From an uncultured Clostridia bacterium (lineage in GTDB: Bacteria > Bacillota > Clostridia > Oscillospirales > Oscillospiraceae): a stretch of DNA of 36,106 nucleotides. Position 1 is the first letter of the stretch. Each line of letters opens with the position of its first letter. Location: the NCBI GenBank assembly GCA_946547105.1, contig CAMNOV010000012.1, positions 1-36,106 of the forward strand. The letters run 5' to 3'. The translations under genes were made by a program, and so were the position numbers. The notes under the pieces were generated by a model, which was not told the DNA's origin, did not search any database, and was given only the letters and a program-made list of their open reading frames with translations. Below, in pieces: positions 18,793 through 25,507 of the stretch.

Positions 18793-20081
18793 GCTTCCTC
18801 GCCTCCTTCCGTTTCCTCGGGAAGGATCCGCACGCGCAGCTTGCGGATGCGGTTGTGTTCCATTTCAGACACCGTGACTTGCAGGTCGTGGTAGACAAAG
18901 CTGTCGCCGGTCTGCGGGATGGCGGTGAACTGCTCATAGGCCCATTCGCCCATACGCGTGTTGACAAGCTCCTCGTCTTCCTCGGGGTCTTCGAAGCCGA
19001 GCTGCTCGAATACGTCGCTGACAGATTCCTCGGCGTCGACCTCATAGCTGCCGTCGTCCAGCTCGACCACGGCCTCTTCGACAACGTCGTCCTCGTCCCA
19101 GATCTCGCCCACAAGCTCCTCCAGGATATCCTCGACTGTTACGATGCCCAGCGTGCCGCCGTAGTTGTCGGTGATCACGGCCAGGTTCTGCTTGCGGCGG
19201 GACATGATGGGCAGCAGCTCGTCGATGTTGGTGCTCTGATGGATGAAGAGCGCCTCGTCCAGCAGCGGGCGCAGGTCCATGTTGCTGCCGAGATGCAGAT
19301 AGGACTTGATATATTTCCGGATCTGCAGGATGCCGATGATGTTGTCGATACTGCCCTCATAGACCGGGAGCCTGCTGTGGTTCTGCGCCTTGATCTGCGC
19401 GAGGATCTCTTCCGGGCTGTCGTCAATGTCGATCGCAGCCAGATCGACGCGCGGGGTGAGGATGCTCTCCACCGTCACATCGCCGAATTGCAGCGCGGAG
19501 GAGATCAGGTCGCCCTGCTCCTCGTCCAGCGTGCCTTCTTCGGTCATGTCTTCGATAAGATCATAAAGCTCATCCTCGGTCACACTGATCTCCGGGTCAC
19601 CCCGGGTCAGACTGGCAGCCGCGTGGCCGATCGCGGTCAGCGCGGAGGCGAGGGGAGAAAAGACGACCATCAGCATCTTGAGCGTTCCGGCGTTGGAGAG
19701 TGTGAAGCGCTCACTGTAGCTCTTGGCAATGCTCTTGGGGAGCATCTCGCCGACAAAGAAGACCACGATCGTCGTGATCAGCGTGCTGACGGAAACGGCG
19801 CTCAGCCCCCAGCGGGCGGTAACGGCCACGGTGACGATCGCCGCCGCGGCGATGTGAACGATATTGGTGCAAATCAGCAGCGTGGTGACCGCCTGGTCGA
19901 AGTGATCCAGCACATACTGCGCTTTTTCGGCCCGCAGGTCGCCTCGTTCTGCTTTCGCCTTGATCTTGCTGCGTGAAACAGAGGCGATGGCTGTTTCGGT
20001 CACGGCGAAGTACGCCGCCAGCAGCAATAAAACGACTGCGATGAGCCAGGGGGTCATCGACAATCGACTGCCGTCATCCAT
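18789..20081 (-). CDS. CNNM/CorC-type (hemolysin family) membrane protein, tandem paralog
   Basis: AAYFAVTETAIASVSRSKIKAKAERGD; LTPRVDLAAIDIDDSPEEILAQIKAQNHSRLPVYEGSIDNIIGILQ; ITDNYGGTLGIVTVEDILEELVGEIWDE. Start at ATG 20081 preferred over the longer ORF. Confidence 0.92.
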   Translation of the reverse strand: MDDGSRLSMTPWLIAVVLLLLAAYFAVTETAIASVSRSKIKAKAERGDLRAEKAQYVLDHFDQAVTTLLICTNIVHIAAAAIVTVAVTARWGLSAVSVSTLITTIVVFFVGEMLPKSIAKSYSERFTLSNAGTLKMLMVVFSPLASALTAIGHAAASLTRGDPEISVTEDELYDLIEDMTEEGTLDEEQGDLISSALQFGDVTVESILTPRVDLAAIDIDDSPEEILAQIKAQNHSRLPVYEGSIDNIIGILQIRKYIKSYLHLGSNMDLRPLLDEALFIHQSTNIDELLPIMSRRKQNLAVITDNYGGTLGIVTVEDILEELVGEIWDEDDVVEEAVVELDDGSYEVDAEESVSDVFEQLGFEDPEEDEELVNTRMGEWAYEQFTAIPQTGDSFVYHDLQVTVSEMEHNRIRKLRVRILPEETEGGEEA

Positions 20082-20192
20082 GATCGGATAAACAACTCCT
20101 TCGGTATATAAAATTACAAGATAGTATAGCATAGCAAGGTCTTCCCGTCAATACAAAGCCGCTCGAATCTGAACGGGACTGCGGCAAAAGCC

Positions 20193-20221
20193 TTGTAAAA
20201 CAAAAAAGCAAGTGATATAAT
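20193..20221 (+). promoter_or_regulatory. SigmaA-type promoter of the CobW operon
   Basis: TTGTAA-17 bp-TATAAT, followed by AGGAGG near 20246. Confidence 0.6.
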
Positions 20222-20259
20222 AAACATTTGGAAAGTAATTTGCATAGGAGGCAATACGA

Positions 20260-21417
20260 TTGACTAGAATTGATATTTTTTCCGGCTTTCTCGGAGCCGG
20301 TAAGACGACCCTGATCCGCAAGCTGATCGCGGAGGGTTACCAGAATGAAAAGCTCGTTCTGATCGAGAACGAGTTCGGCGAGATCGCCGTCGACGGCGCG
20401 TTCCTGCAGGACGCCGGCGTGCAGATCACCGAGATGAACTCCGGCTGCATCTGCTGCACCCTCGTGGGCGATTTCACCAAGGCCCTCGGCCAGGTCATGA
20501 GCGACTATGCGCCTGACCGCATCCTCATCGAGCCCTCCGGCGTCGGCAAGCTGTCCGACGTGGCCCGCGCCGTCGAGCGCGTGGAAGGCGCGGAAATCGG
20601 CGCAAAGGTCACCGTCGTGGACGCCGGCAAGTGCAAGATGTACGCCCGCAACTTCGGTGAATTCTTCAACGACCAGGTGGCGAGCGCCGATCTGATCGTC
20701 CTCAGCCGCACCGATACCGCCAACGACGCCAAGACCCTGGCTGCCGTCGAGCTGCTCAAGGAGATCAATCCCGAAGCCCGCCTGATCACCACCCCATGGG
20801 ATCAGCTGAGCGGCGCGCAGATCCGCGAGGTCATGGAGGAAAACGTCCTCCAGCGCGAGCTGCATGAGCTGGAGCATGAGCATCACCACCATCATGACCA
20901 CGACGAGGACGAGTGCGACGATCCCGAGTGCGAATGCCACCATCACCACGACCACGATGACGACGATGATCACGAGCACCATCACCATCACCATGATCAT
21001 GACGACGAGGACGAGGAGCACGAGCATCATCACCATCATCACCATGACCACGATGAGGACGAGTGCGACGATCCCGACTGCGAGTGCCATCATCACGACC
21101 ATGACCACGATCACGAGCATCACCATCATCACCACCACGCCGATGAGATCTTCACCAGCTGGGGCATGGAGACGCCGCGCAAGTTCAGCGAGGACGAGCT
21201 GAAGGCCACGCTCAACGCCCTGCAGGATGAGGCGAAATACGGCATGATCCTGCGCGCCAAGGGCCTGGTCGATTCCGGCGAGGGCGAGTGGATCTACTTT
21301 GACTATGTGCCCGGCGAGATCGATATCCGCCGCGGCGGCGCCGCCGTCATCGGCCGTTTCTGCGTGATCGGATCCAAAATCAACGAACAGGCGCTGAAGG
21401 AGCTGTTTCAGGTTTGA
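20260..21417 (+). CDS. CobW/P47K (COG0523) GTPase with long His/Asp/Cys-rich metal-binding insert
   Basis: TTG start; FSGFLGAGKTTLIRKL (Walker A), ENEFGEIAVDG, NSGCICCTL (CxCC), SRTD, C-terminal CobW_C-like region. Confidence 0.93.
   Translation: MTRIDIFSGFLGAGKTTLIRKLIAEGYQNEKLVLIENEFGEIAVDGAFLQDAGVQITEMNSGCICCTLVGDFTKALGQVMSDYAPDRILIEPSGVGKLSDVARAVERVEGAEIGAKVTVVDAGKCKMYARNFGEFFNDQVASADLIVLSRTDTANDAKTLAAVELLKEINPEARLITTPWDQLSGAQIREVMEENVLQRELHELEHEHHHHHDHDEDECDDPECECHHHHDHDDDDDHEHHHHHHDHDDEDEEHEHHHHHHHDHDEDECDDPDCECHHHDHDHDHEHHHHHHHADEIFTSWGMETPRKFSEDELKATLNALQDEAKYGMILRAKGLVDSGEGEWIYFDYVPGEIDIRRGGAAVIGRFCVIGSKINEQALKELFQV
20874..21138 (+). repeat. In-frame low-complexity His/Asp/Glu-rich segment with a duplicated DEDECDDPxCEC module
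   Basis: HHHHHDHDEDECDDPECECHHHHDHD and HHHHHHHDHDEDECDDPDCECHHHDHDHD, about 145 bp apart. Confidence 0.9.
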
Positions 21418-22367
21418 GTAAGCAAAAAGACATTCCCGTATATCTGTTCACCGGCTTTCTCGAGGCCGGCAAGACAAAGTTCATCCAGGAGACTCTAGAG
21501 GACAAGCGCTTCTGCAACGGCGAGCGCACGCTGCTGCTGATCTGTGAGGAGGGCGAGGAGGAATACGCGCCCGACCAGTTCGCCGACAAGCGCGTATACA
21601 TGCATGTGCTGGACGATGAGAGCCAGCTGACCGGCGAAAACCTGACCAAGTGGCTCGATGATGTGAACGCCGAGCGCGTGGTGATCGAGTATAACGGCAT
21701 GTGGATGCTGGATCTGCTCTATAACGCAATGCCGGAAAATTGGATCGTCTACCAGGAGTTCATGTTTGCCGACGCGCGCAGCTTCGTCTCCTACAACAAC
21801 AATATGCGCCAGCTGGTCTATGACAAGCTGAAGAGCTGCGAGCTCGTCGTTTTCAACCGCTATTCCGCCGCCATCGACAAGATGGAGCTGCACAAGATCG
21901 TCCGCGGCGCGTCCCGCCGCTCGGACATCGCCTATGAATACGCGGGCGGCCAGGTGGAGTATGACGATATCCAGGACCCGCTGCCTTTTGACGTGAACGC
22001 GCCGATCATCGAGATCGCGGACGAGGACTATGCCCTCTGGTACCGCGACCTGTCGGAGGATCCGAAGAAGTACGAGGACAAGACCGTGCGCTTCAAATGC
22101 AAGGCCGTGGTCCGCAAGCGTCTGCCGTCGGAGACCTTTGTCGTTGGCCGTCATCTGATGACCTGCTGCGTCAACGATATCCAGTTTGCGGGCCTTGTCT
22201 GCCAGTGGAAGAATGCCGAGAGCATCGTGGACGAGACCTGGATGGTGCTGACCGCAAAACTGAACTTCAAGTTCAACCGCGCCTACGGCAAGAAGGGCCC
22301 GGTGCTCAGCTTCATCGAGGCGACGCCCTGCGCCGCACCCGCCCAGGAAGTCGCAACCTACTACTGA
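21414..22367 (+). CDS. CobW-like P-loop GTPase fused to a TIGR03943/DUF1980-like C-terminal domain
   Basis: VYLFTGFLEAGKTKFIQETL (P-loop), no CxCC. C-terminal LSEDPKKYEDKTVRFKCKAVVRKRLPSETFVVGRHLMTCCVNDIQFAGLVCQW resembles the TIGR03943/YcgQ domain. TTG start overlaps the previous stop. Confidence 0.75.
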   Translation: MSKQKDIPVYLFTGFLEAGKTKFIQETLEDKRFCNGERTLLLICEEGEEEYAPDQFADKRVYMHVLDDESQLTGENLTKWLDDVNAERVVIEYNGMWMLDLLYNAMPENWIVYQEFMFADARSFVSYNNNMRQLVYDKLKSCELVVFNRYSAAIDKMELHKIVRGASRRSDIAYEYAGGQVEYDDIQDPLPFDVNAPIIEIADEDYALWYRDLSEDPKKYEDKTVRFKCKAVVRKRLPSETFVVGRHLMTCCVNDIQFAGLVCQWKNAESIVDETWMVLTAKLNFKFNRAYGKKGPVLSFIEATPCAAPAQEVATYY

Positions 22368-22385
22368 TCCCCCGGAGACAGACAC

Positions 22386-23048
22386 ATGCGCTACAAATGC
22401 CTGGTCTTTGACCACGACGATACCGCTGTCAACAGCACGGCGACCATCCACTGGCCCTGCTTTGTGGACTTTCTGGCGCAGCGCCGCCCTGGCATGAGCT
22501 GCAGCCTGGAAAAGTACTTCATCAAAAACTTCGATCCGGGCTTTTTGCCCATGTGCCGCGAGGATTACGGCCTGAGCGAAGCGGAGCTCGAAGACGAGCT
22601 GCAGTTCTGGAAGGCCTATGTGCGCGAGCACGTGCCTTCTGCCTATCCCGGGATCCGGGAGATGATGGAGCGGCAGAAAGCCGAAGGCGGCCTCGTGTGC
22701 GTCGTGTCGCACTCGCTGGACTATAACATCCTGCGCGACTACCGGGAAAACGGCCTGCCGGAGCCGGATGCGGTTTTCGGCTGGGAGCAGCCGCTCGAAA
22801 GGCGCAAGCCGAGCCCCTGGCCGCTGCAGGAGATCATGCGCCGCTTTGACCTGCAGCCCAAGGATCTGCTGATGATCGACGATCTCAAGCCCGGCTACGA
22901 TATGGCCCGCGCCTGCGGTGTGGATTTCGCTGCCGTCGGCTGGGCAAACGACATCCCCGCCATCGAGCGCTTCATGCGCGGCAACTGCCGCTGGTATTTC
23001 AAGACCGTGCCGGAACTGGCCGCATTTCTGAAGGAGGAATCCGTATGA
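22386..23048 (+). CDS. HAD-superfamily hydrolase
   Basis: CLVFDHDDTAVNS (DxDxT), VVSHS, ERRKPSPWPLQEIM, LLMIDDLKPGYDMARACGV. Confidence 0.87.
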   Translation: MRYKCLVFDHDDTAVNSTATIHWPCFVDFLAQRRPGMSCSLEKYFIKNFDPGFLPMCREDYGLSEAELEDELQFWKAYVREHVPSAYPGIREMMERQKAEGGLVCVVSHSLDYNILRDYRENGLPEPDAVFGWEQPLERRKPSPWPLQEIMRRFDLQPKDLLMIDDLKPGYDMARACGVDFAAVGWANDIPAIERFMRGNCRWYFKTVPELAAFLKEESV

Positions 23049-24001
23049 CTCCCGTATTGTACATCGTCATTCCCTGCTATAACGAGCAGGAGGTCCTGCC
23101 GATCACCGCGCCGCAGTTTCTGGCGAAGCTCCAGCAGCTCACCGCGGCGGGGAAGATCGCGGAGGAGAGCCGCGTGCTCTTTGTCAACGACGGCAGCAAA
23201 GACCGCACCTGGGAGATCATCCGGGAGCTGGCCGCCTCGGACGAGCACTATCTCGGCATCAGCCAGAGCCGCAACCGCGGCCACCAGAACGCGGTGCTGG
23301 CCGGACTGATGGAGGCGAAGGACCGCTGCGATATCACGATCTCCATCGACTGCGACGGGCAGGACGACATCAACGCCATGGACGCGATGGTGGATGAGTA
23401 CCTCTCCGGCAGCGAAGTCGTCTACGGCGTGCGCGAAAGCCGCGAGACCGACACCTTCTTCAAACGCACCACCGCCCAGGGCTTTTACAAGTTTCTGTCG
23501 ATGATGGGCGCGGAGGTCGTCTACAACCACGCGGACTACCGCCTGATCAGCGCTCGCGTGCTCAAGGAGTTTGCCAAATTCGAGGAGGTCAACCTCTTCC
23601 TGCGCGGCCTGGTGCCGCTGGTCGGCTTCAAGAGCAGCAGCGTGTATTATAAGCGCGCCGAGCGTCTGGCGGGGGAGAGCCACTACCCGCTGCGCAAGAT
23701 GATCGCCCTGGCCGTGGACGGCATCACCAGCCTCTCGGTCAAGCCTCTGCACCTGATCACGGGCTTTGGCGTGTTCGTCGCGCTCCTGAGCTTCATCGGT
23801 GTTCTCTGGGCGCTGATCGCGGCACTCTGCGGCAACACGGTCGCCGGCTGGGCGAGCACGACCTGCATCGTCTGCTTCGTCTCCGGCGTGCAGCTGATCT
23901 GTCTCGGTATCCTGGGCGAATATATCGGCAAGATCTATCTGGAGGTCAAGCACCGCCCGCGCTACATCATCAGCGAGCGCACCTGGGAAGAAGAAAAATA
24001 A
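23045..24001 (+). CDS. Glycosyltransferase family 2, GtrB/DPM-like with two C-terminal TM helices
   Basis: YIVIPCYNEQEVLP, LFVNDGSKDRTWEII, ISIDCDGQDDINAMDAMVDEY, C-terminal TM pair and ILGEYIGKIYLEVKHRPRYII; ATGA overlap with the HAD gene. Confidence 0.92.
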   Translation: MTPVLYIVIPCYNEQEVLPITAPQFLAKLQQLTAAGKIAEESRVLFVNDGSKDRTWEIIRELAASDEHYLGISQSRNRGHQNAVLAGLMEAKDRCDITISIDCDGQDDINAMDAMVDEYLSGSEVVYGVRESRETDTFFKRTTAQGFYKFLSMMGAEVVYNHADYRLISARVLKEFAKFEEVNLFLRGLVPLVGFKSSSVYYKRAERLAGESHYPLRKMIALAVDGITSLSVKPLHLITGFGVFVALLSFIGVLWALIAALCGNTVAGWASTTCIVCFVSGVQLICLGILGEYIGKIYLEVKHRPRYIISERTWEEEK

Positions 24002-24008
24002 GAAGAAA

Positions 24009-24050
24009 GCGCCGGAATCGGGAAAAAGTCTTGATTCCGGCGTCTTTTTG
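24009..24050 (+). terminator. Rho-independent terminator
   Basis: GCGCCGGAATC...GATTCCGGCGTCTTTTTG. Confidence 0.8.
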
Positions 24051-24071
24051 TGGTATGGTACGTATGTTCAT

Positions 24072-24306
24072 GCGTTGAACACCGCGATGAACGGGAAAAT
24101 AGTGTGAGATCACCTTCAGAGAGCAGGGGTCAGCGGCTGAAAGCCCCCGCAGGCAGAGCGCGCTTGGTTCGCCCGGGAGCACCGGCCAATCACCGGCGGC
24201 TGAAAACCGTTATCTTTTCTTCAAGTGCGGCCCTTTGCGGCCGAATTTGGGTGGTACCGCGGAAGTTTGGCTTTCGTCCCATGGCTTTGGGATGAAAGTC
24301 TTTTTT
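24072..24306 (+). ncRNA. T-box leader (tRNA-Phe responsive) upstream of pheS
   Basis: 5' CGATGAACGGGAAAATAGT, AGAGAGC...GGCTGAAAG apical region, candidate TTC specifier at 24168-24170, T-box AATTTGGGTGGTACCGCG (about 24243-24260), terminator GCTTTCGTCCCATGGCTTTGGGATGAAAGTCTTTTTT. Confidence 0.93.
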
Positions 24307-24333
24307 ATTGTTTATGATTAGGGAGTAAGAAGA

Positions 24334-25359
24334 ATGAAAGAATTGATGCAGAAGCTGAGAGAGGCCTCCCTGCAGGCCGTGTCTCAGGCTCCGACCATGG
24401 AAACGCTGGAGGAGATGCGCGTCCGCTACCTGGGCAAGAAGGGCGAGCTGACCGGCATCCTCCGTCAGATGGGCAAGCTCTCCGCCGAGGAGCGCCCGGT
24501 GATGGGACAGCTGGCCAACCAGCTGCGCAGCGATATCGAGGCCGCCATCGACGCGCGCCGCGAGATCCTCAGCAAGGCGCTGCTGGAAATGAAGCTGCAG
24601 CAGGAGGCGCTGGACGTCACCCTGCCCGGCGAGGCCAAGCGTCTCGGCCACAAGCACCCGATGTACAACGTCCTCGACCAGATCAAGGACATCTTCGTCG
24701 GCATGGGCTTCGAGATCCTCGACGGCCCCGAGGTCGAAAAGGCGGAGTACAACTTCGACAAGCTGAACATCGACGCCGGCCACCCCTCCCGCGACTGGAC
24801 GGATACCTTCTACTTTACCGAGGACGGCAAGATCCTCCTTCGCACGCAGACCTCGCCGATGCAGATCCACGCCATGGAGACGCGCGAGCTGCCGATCCGC
24901 GTGCTGGCCCCCGGCCGCGTCTACCGCAAGGACGAGGTGGACGCCACCCACAGCCCGATGTTCCATCAGATCGAGGGCCTTGTGGTCGACAAGGGCGTGA
25001 CGATGGCCGATCTCAAGGCCACGCTGAACCTCGTCGTGGAGCAGATCTACGGCAAGGGCACCGTCACGCGCTTCCGCCCGCATCATTTCCCCTTCACCGA
25101 ACCGAGCTGCGAACTGGACATCCAGTGCCACAAGTGCGGTGGCAAGGGCTGCCCGACCTGCAAGGGCGAGGGCTGGATCGAGGTGCTGGGCGCCGGCATG
25201 GTGCACCCGAAGGTGCTCGCCGGCTGCGGCATCGACCCGGACGTCTATTCCGGCTGGGCCTTCGGCATGGGCCTTGAGCGCCTCGCCATGGGTGAGTACA
25301 AGATCACCGACCTGCGGCTGATCTTCGAAAACGACGAGCGCTTCCTGCAGCAGTTTTAA
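24334..25359 (+). CDS. pheS: Phenylalanine--tRNA ligase alpha subunit
   Basis: MGFEILDGPEVE, HPSRDWTDTFYF, LLRTQTSPMQIHAME, GRVYRKDEVDATHSPMFHQIEGLVVD, GWAFGMGLERLAMGEYKITDLRLIFEND. Confidence 0.98.
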   Translation: MKELMQKLREASLQAVSQAPTMETLEEMRVRYLGKKGELTGILRQMGKLSAEERPVMGQLANQLRSDIEAAIDARREILSKALLEMKLQQEALDVTLPGEAKRLGHKHPMYNVLDQIKDIFVGMGFEILDGPEVEKAEYNFDKLNIDAGHPSRDWTDTFYFTEDGKILLRTQTSPMQIHAMETRELPIRVLAPGRVYRKDEVDATHSPMFHQIEGLVVDKGVTMADLKATLNLVVEQIYGKGTVTRFRPHHFPFTEPSCELDIQCHKCGGKGCPTCKGEGWIEVLGAGMVHPKVLAGCGIDPDVYSGWAFGMGLERLAMGEYKITDLRLIFENDERFLQQF

Positions 25360-25362
25360 TCA

Positions 25363-25489
25363 GGCTTCCCCTTGAGGGGGAAGCTGTCAGCCGAAAGGCT
25401 GACTGATGAGGTGTAAGCACCGACAATAGTGAAGAGGGAACACCCCTCATCCGGCGCTTTTGCGCCACCTTCCCCCGAGGGGGAAGGCG
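25363..25489. repeat. Palindromic interspersed repeat (MITE-like) between pheS and pheT
   Basis: Left arm GGCTTCCCCTTGAGGGGGAAGCTGTCAGCCGAAAGGCTGACTGATGAGGTG; right arm CCCCTCATCCGGCGCTTTTGCGCCACCTTCCCCCGAGGGGGAAGGC. The arms are imperfect inverted copies and each contains sub-hairpins. Confidence 0.8.
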
Positions 25490-25507
25490 ATAAGGAAGGA
25501 AGATTAT

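Noticed and set aside
17494-18894. 466-aa plus-strand ORF, and a similar one at 18855-19976
   Set aside because: Antisense of the CNNM/CorC genes; low-complexity, no recognisable domains.
20074-21138. 354-aa minus-strand ORF with poly Val/Met (MVVMMVMLVIVVMVVMM)
   Set aside because: Looks like a TM protein but is the antisense of the His/Asp-rich CobW repeat; no support as a gene.
20874-21138. Short-period CAC/CAT/GAC/GAT repeats considered as a CRISPR or satellite array
   Set aside because: In-frame coding low-complexity (His/Asp) inside CobW; no spacer-repeat periodicity. No CRISPR array was seen anywhere in the window.
24160-24180. GGTTCGCCC considered as a tRNA T-loop
   Set aside because: It lies inside the T-box leader near the specifier; no acceptor stem or cloverleaf. 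No tRNA or rRNA genes were found in the window.
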